Of a stretch of DNA of 64,000 nucleotides, positions 47,729-57,490 are shown piece after piece; position 1 is the stretch's first letter, and every line of letters starts with the position of its first letter. Location of the stretch: positions 2,690,001 through 2,754,000 of the forward strand of contig NZ_AP024233.1 in assembly GCF_025998535.1 (NCBI RefSeq), written 5' to 3'. The translations under genes were made by a program, and so were the position numbers. Below the pieces are notes generated by a model. It did no database searches and was not told the DNA's origin. It was given only the letters and a program-made list of their open reading frames with translations. The stretch is from Desulfolithobacter dissulfuricans (GTDB taxonomy: Bacteria > Desulfobacterota > Desulfobulbia > Desulfobulbales > Desulfobulbaceae).

Positions 47729-48683
47729 ATATCTGCACCACTTCCCGCAGGCGGACAGACAGGCCATCCTCAAGGTCTGGACGGAAAAGAACCAGTGGGT
47801 CAACCAGCCCAAGAAAGGCTTCCTGCGCTACCGGGAACCCATGCAGAGGGTCTCCGGGCTACGGGCCTCGTGCTGTGACTTCACAGGCGACACCGTGGTC
47901 ATCGGCCGGCCCGACGACATCTCTGCCGACCAGCATACCCGGCTCTACGCTGCCCTGCGCCAATTCATGCCCTGGCGCAAGGGCCCGTTCGAAGTTTTCG
48001 GTATCGAGATCGACGCCGAATGGCGCAGTGAGCGCAAATGGCGGCGTATCCTCCCGGAACTGCCGGACCTGCGGAGCAAGGTGGTGGCCGACATCGGCTG
48101 CAACAACGGTTACTACATGTTCCGCATGCTCCCGCACGAGCCCGCCTTTGTGCTCGGCTTTGAGCCCTATGTCCAGCATTACTATACCTTCCACACCCTC
48201 AACACCTTTGCCCGCCAGGACAATCTCAGCGTGGAACTCTTCGGCATCGAACACCTGCCCCTGTTTCCCGACAGCTTTGATGTGATCTTCTGCCTGGGCA
48301 TTCTCTATCACCGGCCCTCGCCCATAGAGGCCCTGCGCGACCTGCACCGGGCGCTCAAGCCCGGCGGCACAGTGATCATCGAGTCCCAGGCCATTCCCGG
48401 TGAGGAACCGGTGGCCCTTTTTCCGGAAAAGACCTATGCCAAGGTACCGGGCACCTGGTTCGTACCCACCGGTGCCTGCCTGCGTAACTGGCTTGCCCGC
48501 ACCGGTTTCACCGATATCCTGATGTTTGACAGCCACCCCATGAGCAGCAGGGATCAACGACGGACCGAGTGGATGGTCTTTGAATCCTACGAAGATTTTA
48601 TTGACAAGGAAAATCCGGCGCTTACTATAGAGAAGTATCCTGCACCCTGGCGGGTATTTTTCAAGGCAACCAAAAACAAGTAG
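47721..48683 (+). CDS. cmoB: tRNA U34 carboxymethyltransferase CmoB
   Basis: Transfers the carboxymethyl group of carboxy-SAM to 5-hydroxyuridine at tRNA position 34. SAM motif VVADIGCNNGYYMFRM near residue 122, followed by GFEPYVQHYYTF and CLGILYHRPSP, hallmark of CmoB. 320 aa, normal. The pair CmoA/CmoB is best known in gammaproteobacteria. Confidence 0.93.
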   Translation: MDRYLHHFPQADRQAILKVWTEKNQWVNQPKKGFLRYREPMQRVSGLRASCCDFTGDTVVIGRPDDISADQHTRLYAALRQFMPWRKGPFEVFGIEIDAEWRSERKWRRILPELPDLRSKVVADIGCNNGYYMFRMLPHEPAFVLGFEPYVQHYYTFHTLNTFARQDNLSVELFGIEHLPLFPDSFDVIFCLGILYHRPSPIEALRDLHRALKPGGTVIIESQAIPGEEPVALFPEKTYAKVPGTWFVPTGACLRNWLARTGFTDILMFDSHPMSSRDQRRTEWMVFESYEDFIDKENPALTIEKYPAPWRVFFKATKNK

Positions 48684-48777
48684 TCGTTAACTCCCGGAAA
48701 GGCGTCAGGCATTTTCAGACATGCCGGACGACAGCCGCTTTCCGGACGGGCGCTAACCCAAAAAGAGGAAGACTGTC

Positions 48778-49326
48778 ATGAATCCAGAAGAGTGCACCCT
48801 GTACCACGGCGGCCTCAAGGGCGCGGAATCGCTCTTTGGCGAAACAGCAGAAAAATACGGGGTCAAGGAAGTGATTTTCACCTTCGAAGGACACCGGCTC
48901 AACCGCGACAAGAACCCTGTAGTTCTCAGCGACGAAGAACTCCTGCGCGGCGATATCTCCATGGAAATCGCCTCCAGGATGATGAACCGGACCTATTACG
49001 AGACCGAAAAAATCCGCAAGGTTCTCCAGACCATCTTCCACATGGTGAACAAGGGCCACCAGATCTTTGTCATCGGCACCATTCTGGAAGACAATTCGGT
49101 CAAGGGTGGAACCGGCTGGGCCGTGGAACTGGCCAAGCTGTTCAACCGGCCGCTCCACGTCTATGACCAGAACCACAGAAAATGGTTCACCTGGGAAAAC
49201 GGGACCTGGCAGGAAGACACCCCGAAAATCACCTATGACACCTTTGTCGGTTCGGGCACCCGCTACCTGAGCGACGATGGCCGGGCGGCCATAGAGCAGC
49301 TCTTTGCCGACAGTTTCCAGAAATAG
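48778..49326 (+). CDS. SLOG-like Rossmann protein, conserved hypothetical
   Basis: The sequence begins with a GGLKGAESLFGETAEKYGV stretch and has GGTGWAVELAK in the second half (about residues 120-130), matching the SLOG/DprA-LOG-type nucleotide-binding layout. The middle contains EGHRLNRDKNPVVLS. These proteins may sense or cleave nucleotide ligands. Substrate and role here are unknown. 182 aa, with a GAGGAAG site at good distance before the ATG. Confidence 0.65.
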   Translation: MNPEECTLYHGGLKGAESLFGETAEKYGVKEVIFTFEGHRLNRDKNPVVLSDEELLRGDISMEIASRMMNRTYYETEKIRKVLQTIFHMVNKGHQIFVIGTILEDNSVKGGTGWAVELAKLFNRPLHVYDQNHRKWFTWENGTWQEDTPKITYDTFVGSGTRYLSDDGRAAIEQLFADSFQK

Positions 49327-49592
49327 CGTTTTTTTTACTGCCGGGCGGTCCTGTCCTTCATCCGCCCGGCAGCGCTCCAGCCATCCACCCACCGGGCACC
49401 CCGTCCAGCTCTTCCCTAACAAGCTGTTTCCCCGTCCCTTTGCCTGCACCCTGACACCATTGGGCTTGCATTACAGCCCCATGGGGGGTATAGAAAAGGG
49501 TATTTTCTTCGTCTGGAACCATTGAAACACAAAGACTTATCATATCTTTCCGGCATTCCTGCGCGGAAAGAGAACAGCAACTCTGATCACCC
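49327..49592. other. Gene-free spacer with an 11-bp hairpin
   Basis: CTGCCGGGCGG (49338-49348) pairs with CCGCCCGGCAG (49362-49372). Eight T precede the hairpin on the plus strand, so it is not a standard terminator in either direction. The rest shows no feature. Confidence 0.5.
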
Positions 49593-50570
49593 ATGGCTGA
49601 CAACACACTCCATATCATTGTTACCGGAGAACAGGGCCGCGGCCGAACCTTTGTCCTCCGAAAAAAAACGATCCGCAACTCCCTGCTGGGCATCCTCCTT
49701 CTGGCCCTGCTTTTGAGCACAACATCCCTGCAGGGGCTGCGCTACTTTCAGGAAAATCTTCAGCTGCAGAGCAAAATCGCCACCCTGCACACCCAGCTGG
49801 CCGACCGGGACAGGGAGCTGGCGGCACTGGATACGGATCGCCGGGAGTTGCACCACCAGCTTGCCGAGGCGGCAGAGAAACAGTTGCAGCTTGAAGAGGA
49901 AAAAAACCGGCTGGCTGCAGCCTATGAAGAAAAAATCGCCGCACTCAAGAAAGAGCAGGAAGAACTGCTGGCCACTTCCATCAGCCGGCTGGACCAGCGC
50001 AGCCGCGTAATCGAGACAGTCATGGACAAGCTCGGGGTGGAGCTCAAGGTGGAAGACGACCCGGACCACAGCGGTGGTCTGTTTATTGCCATGGATGGCA
50101 AATACGGCGATAAACTCCTTGGCCGGACCGACCATTACCTGGAAGTACTGAACCGGGTACCGCTGGGCAGGCCGGTCAGTGCCAGTATCAGTTCCCGGTT
50201 TGGCCGCCGCACCGACCCGATGAACAAGAAGCAGGCCTTTCACTCCGGTATCGACTTCCGCAGCAATTACGGCGACAAGGTCCGGGCCACCGGCGACGCG
50301 GTGGTCAAGGTCTCATCGCGCAACAAGGGCCTGGGCAACTATATTATCCTGGACCATGGCAACGGTTACGAGACCGTCTTTGCCCACCTGAGTAAACGAC
50401 TGGTCAAACGGGGAGACAGGATCACCCGCGGCCAGGTGATCGGGCTGGTGGGCAACACCGGTCGCAGCACCGGGGCCCATCTCCACTACGAACTCCGACG
50501 CAACGGCCGGGCCATCAACCCGATGCCGTTTTTCACCCTTGCTGGGATAGACCTCAACGCCAACAACTGA
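49593..50570 (+). CDS. M23 family (LytM-type) metallopeptidase, membrane-anchored, with coiled coil
   Basis: Predicted cell-wall endopeptidase or activator. An N-terminal transmembrane helix (about 28-46) is followed by a long coiled coil (about 55-135, rich in Leu, Glu, Gln) and the M23 domain. Zn-binding motifs are present: HSGIDF (H and D of HxxxD) and HLHYE at the end. The first His of HxxxD and the HxH are intact, so it could be active. It is followed after 4 nt by a bactofilin gene, which suggests spatial control of wall growth. Confidence 0.88.
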   Translation: MADNTLHIIVTGEQGRGRTFVLRKKTIRNSLLGILLLALLLSTTSLQGLRYFQENLQLQSKIATLHTQLADRDRELAALDTDRRELHHQLAEAAEKQLQLEEEKNRLAAAYEEKIAALKKEQEELLATSISRLDQRSRVIETVMDKLGVELKVEDDPDHSGGLFIAMDGKYGDKLLGRTDHYLEVLNRVPLGRPVSASISSRFGRRTDPMNKKQAFHSGIDFRSNYGDKVRATGDAVVKVSSRNKGLGNYIILDHGNGYETVFAHLSKRLVKRGDRITRGQVIGLVGNTGRSTGAHLHYELRRNGRAINPMPFFTLAGIDLNANN

Positions 50571-50574
50571 TTCC

Positions 50575-51024
50575 ATGCCACTGTTCAGCAAAAAAGACGA
50601 TCTGGAAAAGGAGGCGGTACGCGCCTCAAAAGAGGCCATCTCCTCCATCATTGCCAAGGAAATGCAGATTACCGGAGAGATCCAGTTCAAGGGCAAGGCC
50701 CGCATTGACGGGACAGTGGACGGGAACATCAGCGGTGAATATCTGGTGCTCAGTGAAAGTGGCCGGGTAAACGGCGACCTTGTGGTCGATGCCCTGGTCT
50801 GTCACGGCACCGTCGAGGGGAACATTCAAGCCAAACTGGTGACCGCCCACACCACGGCCATCATTCGCGGCCGCCTGGAATCAGCCAACCTCACCGTCGA
50901 ATCCGGCGCCACCCTGGAGGGCGAGATCAAGGCCATCCGAAAGCAGCCGCCGGGAGACAGACCGACATCTGTTTCTTCCGCGCCGGAGAAGCCACCCTCC
51001 AGTGGCAAGAACACCGGCAGTTAG
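50575..51024 (+). CDS. Bactofilin
   Basis: Cytoskeletal beta-helix protein (DUF583). The central domain has repeating turns (GKARIDGTVDGNISGEYL, GRVNGDLVVDALVCHGTVEGNIQA), and the ends are disordered (basic N-terminus, proline-rich C-terminus). 149 aa. In other bacteria bactofilins and M23 peptidases pair to define cell shape, matching the gene order here. Confidence 0.92.
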   Translation: MPLFSKKDDLEKEAVRASKEAISSIIAKEMQITGEIQFKGKARIDGTVDGNISGEYLVLSESGRVNGDLVVDALVCHGTVEGNIQAKLVTAHTTAIIRGRLESANLTVESGATLEGEIKAIRKQPPGDRPTSVSSAPEKPPSSGKNTGS

Positions 51025-51044
51025 AGCCAGGATCCTGAACCAGT

Positions 51045-51202
51045 GAAGCTGGAATTTCATCGCAGGCGCCAGGTAAGCGAGGACTCCGGGAAGAGGCCCA
51101 TTGATCAGAGTGATGCTCCATCAATGGGTTGAAAATTCCAGCTCCCGAAGGACGGCCCCATTGGGAAGGTGATTTGCACCACCAGTGGTACCGGTCCTTT
51201 TT
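51045..51202 (+). ncRNA. Structured intergenic sequence, possible terminator or small RNA
   Basis: The arms AGCTGGAATTTCA (51047 region) and TGAAAATTCCAGCT (51131 region) pair around a second stem CCCATTGAT/ATCAATGGG and short loops. A CTTTTT run follows at about 51197. It lies between bactofilin (+) and mnmE (-, converging). A terminator or a small RNA is possible; I have no family match. Confidence 0.35.
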
Positions 51203-51264
51203 AATGGTTGCTCAAGCATGACAGCAAAAAACAAAACCTCTGCGTCACCGATTCAGGAGAACCT

Positions 51265-52656
51265 CTACTTGCCGATACAGAAGCTGGAAAAGATCGTATC
51301 CAGCACATCGTCCGGAGTGGTGATACCGACGATATCGCCAAGATAGTCCAAGGCCGCCTGTACTTCCACCGCCAGCAGATCCGGTGGCGCAGCCAGTTCC
51401 AGGGCCTGGCGCAGCCTGGTGCAGGCCCGGGCCGTCTGTTCCAAGATCAACCGATGGCGCAGGTTGGGCGCGCAGGCAAGCTGTTCCTGGAGCCGGTCAT
51501 CCCCGCCAAGAAACCTGCGGTACATCCGCTCCTCCAGGATATCCAGCCCCCGGCCCTCCCGGGCCGACATCCAAACGATCTCTTCTCCGGCAAACCTTTC
51601 CTCCAGGAGTTCAACATCCTTCCTGGCAGCCACGTCGATCTTATTGAGGACAATAATCCGCTCCTTGCCGGCAATGGATTCGTACAGGGCCTGATCCTCA
51701 GCCTCCATCCCCCGGGACGCGTCTACCATGAAGAGGATAAGATCCGCCTCCTTAAACTTGCTCCTGGCCCGCTCGATCCCCAACTCTTCCACCTGGTCGG
51801 CATGTTCCCTGATTCCGGCGGTATCGACCAGAAACACCGGAACTCCATGGATGGAGACCACCTCTTCGATGGTATCCCGGGTGGTGCCGGGCACCGCGGT
51901 GACCAAGGCCCGGTCTTCGCGCAAGAGCGCGTTGAGCAGGCTGGACTTACCCACATTGGGACGCCCGGCAATGACCACCTTCACCCCTTCCCGCAGGATC
52001 CGACCCCGGTCAGCCTCTGCCAGCAGCCGGGCCAGCGGTTCCTCCACCTCCTGGTGCAGCTGCTCCCGTAACTGAGGAATATCCAGGATTTCCACGTCCT
52101 CATCGGGAAAATCAATCGCCACCTCGATCACGGCCAGGATAGCCACCAGGCCCTGCCTGATCCGTTCCACCCGGGCGTAGAGCTCTCCCTGGAGCTGATG
52201 GACAGCAAGCTGGATTCCGTCGCTGGTCCTGGCCTTGAGCAGGTCGATGACCGCCTCGGCCCGGGTGAGATCGATACGGCCGGCCAGAAAGGCTCGCTTG
52301 GTGAACTCGCCGGGCTCGGCCGGCCGGGCACCACACGCAAGGACCGCGGCCAGAACCGACTGGAGAACCAGGTAGGATCCGTGACTGTGCAGCTCCACCA
52401 CATCTTCCCTGGTATAGGTATGCGGGGCCCGCATGTGAACAGCAAGAATCTCATCCAGCACCCGTCCATCCGGGTCGGTGATGGTGCCGTAATAGAGCTT
52501 GTGGCTTTCAAAGGTGGAGCGGGGCCGGGCTGGCCTGAACAGCTTCTGCATGATGGCAGGTGCCAGCGGCCCGCTGATACGGATGATACCTATGCCGCCG
52601 GTGCCGGGAGGAGTGGCAATGGCGGCAATGGTGTCACTTACTGGAAGAACGGCCAC
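51265..52656 (-). CDS. mnmE: tRNA modification GTPase MnmE
   Basis: Works with MnmG to modify uridine 34 of tRNA. Order: N-terminal folate-binding-like domain (residues 1-120), then the G domain with GRPNVGKSSLLN, DTAG (VDTAGIRE) and NKID, and the C-terminal CIGK signature (FCIGK). At 463 aa it is full length. mnmG is in the same window at 60.4 kb on the other strand. Confidence 0.96.
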   Translation of the reverse strand: MAVLPVSDTIAAIATPPGTGGIGIIRISGPLAPAIMQKLFRPARPRSTFESHKLYYGTITDPDGRVLDEILAVHMRAPHTYTREDVVELHSHGSYLVLQSVLAAVLACGARPAEPGEFTKRAFLAGRIDLTRAEAVIDLLKARTSDGIQLAVHQLQGELYARVERIRQGLVAILAVIEVAIDFPDEDVEILDIPQLREQLHQEVEEPLARLLAEADRGRILREGVKVVIAGRPNVGKSSLLNALLREDRALVTAVPGTTRDTIEEVVSIHGVPVFLVDTAGIREHADQVEELGIERARSKFKEADLILFMVDASRGMEAEDQALYESIAGKERIIVLNKIDVAARKDVELLEERFAGEEIVWMSAREGRGLDILEERMYRRFLGGDDRLQEQLACAPNLRHRLILEQTARACTRLRQALELAAPPDLLAVEVQAALDYLGDIVGITTPDDVLDTIFSSFCIGK

Positions 52657-53593
52657 CGGAGCGACCTCGACGGCGTGACTGGGAGCCGGACTTGCGGCCC
52701 TTGCCCGGCTTGTAGATGAGTACCTTCTTGAACAGTCCTTCCCCCACCGAGCGGGAACGGACCTCCTTGTCTTCCTGGAGCACCATGTGCACCACCCGCC
52801 GCTCCGAAGGATTCAGGGCAGGTATGGCCTGGGTTTTACCATGTTCCTTGACCTGTTCGGCCAGTTCCAGAGCCCGTTCCCTGAGTTCCTGCATTCGCCG
52901 CTCACGGAAGTTACCAACGTCCATGGTCAGCATGATCCGGTCTGGCAGCCGCTGGCTCATCATCTTGCGGAGCAGATACTGGAGGCTGTCCAGGGTCCGT
53001 CCGTCCTGGCCGATGATGGCCTCCTCATGCTCACCGGAGATATGACAGTGAACCGTATTCTCACTGAAACTCACCCGAACCTCGGAAGGATATCCCATCA
53101 GGACCAGGATCTGCTCGATATCCGCCTTCACAGCGGCCAACATCTCCTCATCCGGAGGCTCAGGCGGTTCCTGGACCGGTGCTGCTTTCTCGGCTACCGG
53201 ACCGCCCGCGGCCGGGGACGGAGCGGCCTGAACGGCTGCGCTCTCCCTGGCGGATGAAACATCCTGGCGGGGCCGATCCTTGACCGCAGGGGCAGCAGAG
53301 GACTGGGCAGTTTTTTCCTCTTCCGCCATCTCCCTGTCTTTGGCCCTGTCCTCGACAGGGGCAGACTTGGGGGCCCGTTTTTTGGGTTTCTTCTCCTCCG
53401 CCGGGACATCCTTTTGCCGCCGGGAGGCACGGATATGAGCCTTTTTCTTGCAGAGGCCGAAAATTCCTGCCGAACCGGTCTCCAGAATTTCTATATTCAG
53501 TTCTTCCTGCGAAACGCCCAGCTCCCGACAGGCCTTGTCTATGGCCTCGGGGACGTCGGATCCGTAAAAATCTTTTGCTTTAGCCTTTGCCAT
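52634..53593 (-). CDS. jag: Jag/KhpB family RNA-binding protein
   Basis: RNA-binding protein with an N-terminal Jag_N domain (EAIDKACRELGVSQEELNIEI region), a long Ala/Pro/Glu-rich linker (about 60-155), a KH domain (IIGQDGRTLDSLQYLLRKM) and an R3H domain (NPSERRVVHMVLQEDKEVRSRSVGEG). It ends in an Arg/Ser-rich tail. It overlaps mnmE by 23 nt and follows yidC by 21 nt, the standard order. Confidence 0.93.
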   Translation of the reverse strand: MAKAKAKDFYGSDVPEAIDKACRELGVSQEELNIEILETGSAGIFGLCKKKAHIRASRRQKDVPAEEKKPKKRAPKSAPVEDRAKDREMAEEEKTAQSSAAPAVKDRPRQDVSSARESAAVQAAPSPAAGGPVAEKAAPVQEPPEPPDEEMLAAVKADIEQILVLMGYPSEVRVSFSENTVHCHISGEHEEAIIGQDGRTLDSLQYLLRKMMSQRLPDRIMLTMDVGNFRERRMQELRERALELAEQVKEHGKTQAIPALNPSERRVVHMVLQEDKEVRSRSVGEGLFKKVLIYKPGKGRKSGSQSRRRGRSGGRSSSK

Positions 53594-53614
53594 GTATGCC
53601 TCCTGTGCCAGAAC

Positions 53615-55297
53615 TTATGCCTTACTGGTCTGCCGGTTGATGAGCTGTTGCTGCAGAATGGAAAGCAGGTTGTTGACAAACCAGTACAACACCAGCCCGG
53701 AGGCAAAATTAATAAACATGAAGGTAAAGAGGACCGGCAGCCACTGCATGATTTTTGCCTGGGTCGGATCGGCGGTGGTCGGGGTCATCTTCTGCTGCAG
53801 ATACATGGACGCGCCCATGAGCAGGGTCAGCACCGGGATGCCGTGCAGCACCGGGATGTCGATCCCGATCCACAGCCGGTCCGGGGCCGACAGGTCGGTG
53901 ATCCAGAGCATGAACGGCGCATGGCGCAGCTCGATGGACATCAGGAGCACCTTGTAGAGGGCGAAAAAAAAGGGAATCTGCAGGAACATGGGCAGACAAC
54001 CGCCCAGGGGGTTGACCTTGTAGGTCTTGTACAGGGCCATCATTTCCTGGTTCATCCGCTGGGGATCATCCTTGTATTTTTCCTTGAGTTTGGCGACCTT
54101 GGGCTGCAGCTTCTGCATATTCTTCATGGACTTCATACCCTTGGAGGTAATGGGCCAGAAGATACCCTTGATCAGCACGGTGAGTAGAATAATGGCCACT
54201 CCATAGTTGCCCACATAGTCATAGAAGAAATTGAGCAGCCAGAGCATGGGTTTGGCGATGATGTCAAACCAGCCGAAGTTGATGGCCCGGGAGAGCTCAT
54301 ATCCTGTCTCCTTGAGGATGGACAGTTTCTTGGGGCCGAAATACATCTTGTACTTGAACTCCTGTACCGCCCCCGGTGCCAGCTGGGTCACTCCCTCGGC
54401 AACGATTGTGTGGACCTTGTCACCGGACGCGGCCATGGTGACCATCCGGGTGGTGGGCTCCTGGGGAATGAGGGCACAGATGAAATAGTTGTCCTCGTAG
54501 GCCGCCCAGGTGACATTTCCCTGGAGCGTCTGGACCCCCTGGCTCAGTTTCTTGCCCTTTATCTCGTGAAGCTCGTCATTGACCAGCGCCACCGGGCCGG
54601 AAAACATATAGCGGCTGGCGGCGGTTCCCTCGGTGAACGGTTTGTTGGTCAGCACCATGGCCGGCGCGGCCTGAAAGGGGGTGTCGCCGTTTTTCACCGT
54701 GTAACTGGTATCGATGAGATAGGTGGACGGGTCAAAAACCAGGGTGCGGGTCACCTCCACACCGCCGGGCAACCGGGCGGTCATGGTCAGGGTGGTGACC
54801 TGGTCCTCCTGGCTCAGGGTGATATGATCCCGGTCCGCCCGGTACAGGGGCAGATTCTCCGCCGCCCCATTATCCAGGGTAAAGAGCACCGGCAGGTCCA
54901 GGGGACTGCGGGTCTTCACCAGCTGCATCAGGGGCGAATTCTGGCTGTTGTCCCGCTTGTATTTCTTAAGTTCAAAGCTCTTGAAGCCACCGCCCTGTTC
55001 ACTGATGACCGCGGTATAGAGGGGCGTGTCGATGACGATATCGCGGGCGTTGGGATTGGCCTCCACCTTTTGCGCCCTGGCTGCGACCGCAGGCTCCTGG
55101 CCCGGAACCGCCGCCGGGGCGGCGGGAGCGGTTTTTTCCACCGCAGAGGCGCCAGTACCGGTTTTGTTCTGCTCAGCCTGCTGGGTCTGCTGCTGACCAC
55201 CCTGCTGCTGAAGCGCCGGCTTGACAAAGAAAAACTGGTAGCCGATCAATATGATAAACGAGAGAACAATGGCCAGAAAAGCCCTGTACATATCCAT
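53615..55297 (-). CDS. yidC: Membrane protein insertase YidC
   Basis: Inserts membrane proteins with or without the Sec translocon. The N-terminal helix (about 5-24), a large periplasmic P1 beta domain (about 80-330), then five transmembrane helices with the LLGGCLPMFLQIPFF stretch and the positively charged cytoplasmic loop. At 560 aa it is the gram-negative full-length form. It lies after yidD in the conserved block. Confidence 0.96.
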   Translation of the reverse strand: MDMYRAFLAIVLSFIILIGYQFFFVKPALQQQGGQQQTQQAEQNKTGTGASAVEKTAPAAPAAVPGQEPAVAARAQKVEANPNARDIVIDTPLYTAVISEQGGGFKSFELKKYKRDNSQNSPLMQLVKTRSPLDLPVLFTLDNGAAENLPLYRADRDHITLSQEDQVTTLTMTARLPGGVEVTRTLVFDPSTYLIDTSYTVKNGDTPFQAAPAMVLTNKPFTEGTAASRYMFSGPVALVNDELHEIKGKKLSQGVQTLQGNVTWAAYEDNYFICALIPQEPTTRMVTMAASGDKVHTIVAEGVTQLAPGAVQEFKYKMYFGPKKLSILKETGYELSRAINFGWFDIIAKPMLWLLNFFYDYVGNYGVAIILLTVLIKGIFWPITSKGMKSMKNMQKLQPKVAKLKEKYKDDPQRMNQEMMALYKTYKVNPLGGCLPMFLQIPFFFALYKVLLMSIELRHAPFMLWITDLSAPDRLWIGIDIPVLHGIPVLTLLMGASMYLQQKMTPTTADPTQAKIMQWLPVLFTFMFINFASGLVLYWFVNNLLSILQQQLINRQTSKA

Positions 55298-55455
55298 AAT
55301 TATGTTCCTTTGTTATTACCTACAACACGAAAAAACCGGTCGCCATACATGGCCAGACCGGTAGTGTTCCACATACTTGATACAGCTGAGATCCGCGGAC
55401 ACAGCTCCTGCGACTGTTCTGAAATATACACCCCGTATGCCATCCTGGGTCAAGA

Positions 55456-55725
55456 TCATCGCACCGGGTCGTACCCGCCGCGGGCAAAGGGATGGCAGCG
55501 CAGAATACGCCAGAGGGCGAGGATCGATCCCCGGATCACGCCGTGGCGGCGCACGGCCTCAATGGCATATTCGGAACACGTCGGGGTGTACCTGCAGCTT
55601 GGCGGGAAGAGGGGAGAGATGAAATACTGGTATCCACGGAAGCATCCGATACAGAACCGGGCCGCGATTCCGGGCCGTTTCCCGGCCCCTTCCCGGTCCT
55701 GCCTTGAACGCATTGCACGAGCCAT
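55456..55725 (-). CDS. yidD: Membrane protein insertion efficiency factor YidD
   Basis: Small protein (89 aa, DUF37) with the signature [25 protein letters not shown], recognised here by [16 protein letters not shown] and three cysteines. It sits between rnpA and yidC, the fixed order in bacteria. The start may also be the ATG at 55713. Confidence 0.93.
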   Translation of the reverse strand: MARAMRSRQDREGAGKRPGIAARFCIGCFRGYQYFISPLFPPSCRYTPTCSEYAIEAVRRHGVIRGSILALWRILRCHPFARGGYDPVR

Positions 55726-55730
55726 GGTGC

Positions 55731-56081
55731 CTATTCCCGTGCCTTGCCGGACGCCATCATGGCGGCCACGGTGGAGGTGACATCATGGGCACTGTCAAGA
55801 CCGAAGTCGGGCCGGACAGTGACAACGATATCGCTGTTCAGGGGATAGAGATCCCTGTTGCAGCGAAAACTTTCCCTGATAATCCGTTTAATGCGGTTAC
55901 GCCGAACCGCTCCGCCAGTCTTTCTGTGCACGCTGATACCCAGCCGGTTGTATGGCAGGTCGTTGGGCCTGAAGATGATCTGCATCCCGTGGCCACGCAT
56001 CCTCCTGCCCTGCCGGTATACCCGGTCAAACTCCCGTGACTTCCGCAGAAGATGGGCCTTCGGGAGCCGGAACCGTTCCAC
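55731..56081 (-). CDS. rnpA: Ribonuclease P protein component
   Basis: Protein subunit of RNase P. Basic, 116 aa, with the RNR motif [17 protein letters not shown]. The start is the GTG at 56081 ([10 protein letters not shown]), 5 nt after rpmH. Neighbour order rpmH-rnpA-yidD is conserved. Confidence 0.95.
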   Translation of the reverse strand: MERFRLPKAHLLRKSREFDRVYRQGRRMRGHGMQIIFRPNDLPYNRLGISVHRKTGGAVRRNRIKRIIRESFRCNRDLYPLNSDIVVTVRPDFGLDSAHDVTSTVAAMMASGKARE

Positions 56082-56086
56082 CCGGG

Positions 56087-56224
56087 TCAGACGGCCAGGC
56101 GTCTGCGCCCCTTGGCCCGACGGCTCTTGATCACCGCCTGTCCCGCACGGGTGCGCATCCGGACACGAAATCCATGGGTACGTTTACGTCTGGTATTGCT
56201 GGGCTGATACGTTCTCTTGCTCAT
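56087..56224 (-). CDS. rpmH: 50S ribosomal protein L34
   Basis: 45 aa, strongly basic, starting [19 protein letters not shown] and ending in [11 protein letters not shown]. The ATG at 56224 with AAGGAAAAAG upstream is chosen over the earlier in-frame ATG at 56338. The 308-nt stretch 56225-56532 beyond it holds no gene; I find no DnaA boxes there. Confidence 0.96.
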   Translation of the reverse strand: MSKRTYQPSNTRRKRTHGFRVRMRTRAGQAVIKSRRAKGRRRLAV

Positions 56225-56532
56225 GACTTTTTCCTTGTGATCTTTTCTGGTCCAGGCAGGTCGTTGCCGCTCCCTTAATCCGTCTGTTATCGTGCATTCC
56301 GCGATGAATATATGGTGCGTTCTCCAGCCTCCCGGCACATGTCAGTACCGGAAATCTGCCGACGACCTGTCCGGAGATGTGGTTGCGTTGTGACAACAGG
56401 AGTGCAGCCATCTCCGTGCCTTTCGGAATGGGCGAGCGAACAGCGAGCTTGCCATTTACTTTATGAAAATTTTATATTTTAATCACAGCCGACCATCTCT
56501 GTCAAATTATTTCCGTCACAAACGGTGTTTCA

Positions 56533-57366
56533 ATGAACATTACCTCTTTCGAAGACATAGACTGGAACGCGCTCTGGCACCTGGCCAGGAAAAAGAAATC
56601 ATGGCGCTCCAAGGGAGCGGCGGACTGGGACAGGAGGGCGCCTTCCTTTGCCCGTCGTACGGCCAGCTCCATCTACACTGAAAAATTCCTCCAGCTGCTC
56701 CAGCCCGACCCGGGCTGGTCTGTGCTGGATGTGGGTTGCGGACCGGGCAGCCTCACCCTGCCCCTTGCCAGAAAGGTCCTCAGGGTCACGGCCCTGGATT
56801 TTTCCCAGGCCATGCTGGACATCCTTGAACGGGATGCGGTCCGGCAGGGTATCGACAACATAACTCCAGTCCATCTCTCCTGGACCGACGACTGGGCCTC
56901 CCACGGTCTCAAGCCCCACGACCTGGCCATCGCCTCCCGCTCCATGTCTGTCCCTGACCTGCGCGAGGCCCTGGAAAAACTCAACGCCTTTGCCACCAGG
57001 CGGGTCTGCTTGACCGACCGGGTGGCCCACGGTCCCATGGATCCCGATGCCTTCGCCGCCCTAGGGCGCAAGCTTGAATCCGGACCCGACTACATATATA
57101 CGATCAACCTCCTCTACCAGCTGGGGCATCGCGCCTCGGTGAATTTCATCGAGCTGGAAAAAGAACTCCACTACAGCTCCTTTGCCGAGGCCATGGAAAG
57201 CTACACCTGGATGTTCAGGGACCTGACCGCCGGGGAGCGGCAGCGACTGGAGGACTACGTCCGCTCCATCGCCACTTTCCACGGGGACGGCTCGGTCACC
57301 ACCCGGCGCCAGCACCCGCCCATCTGGGCCTTTATCAGCTGGAAACCACGCCAGGAGCGCAACTGA
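56533..57366 (+). CDS. Class I SAM-dependent methyltransferase
   Basis: SAM motif VLDVGCGPGSLTLPLA near residue 66, followed by VTALDFSQAMLDILE. 277 aa. The N-terminal part (AWHLARKKKSWRSKGAADWDRRA) looks like a substrate-binding cap. The substrate cannot be inferred. It precedes trkA by about 120 nt. Confidence 0.85.
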   Translation: MNITSFEDIDWNALWHLARKKKSWRSKGAADWDRRAPSFARRTASSIYTEKFLQLLQPDPGWSVLDVGCGPGSLTLPLARKVLRVTALDFSQAMLDILERDAVRQGIDNITPVHLSWTDDWASHGLKPHDLAIASRSMSVPDLREALEKLNAFATRRVCLTDRVAHGPMDPDAFAALGRKLESGPDYIYTINLLYQLGHRASVNFIELEKELHYSSFAEAMESYTWMFRDLTAGERQRLEDYVRSIATFHGDGSVTTRRQHPPIWAFISWKPRQERN

Positions 57367-57490
57367 GGGTTTTCTTGCAAAGATTGTCACTTGGGCATAT
57401 AATCCACCCCTGTCTGTGGGAACACGCTCCTGCTGCCCCGTAAGAGGCGGTTCCTGTACGACATTCGATACTCTCAAGGAGAAATTCCAC

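Noticed and set aside
49338-49372. Intrinsic terminator after the SLOG-like gene
   Set aside because: The T-run lies before, not after, the hairpin on the plus strand, and the minus strand has an A-run after it.
51265-52656. More frameshifts like those at 16-32 kb
   Set aside because: mnmE, yidC, jag, mnmG, trkH, katA and the transporter genes were read through and are intact.
56225-56532. Chromosomal origin upstream of rpmH
   Set aside because: No DnaA boxes and no dnaA; only gene-free sequence.
57416-57490. TrkA starting at the ATG 57416
   Set aside because: The extra residues do not fit the family; the GTG at 57491 has a good ribosome-binding site.
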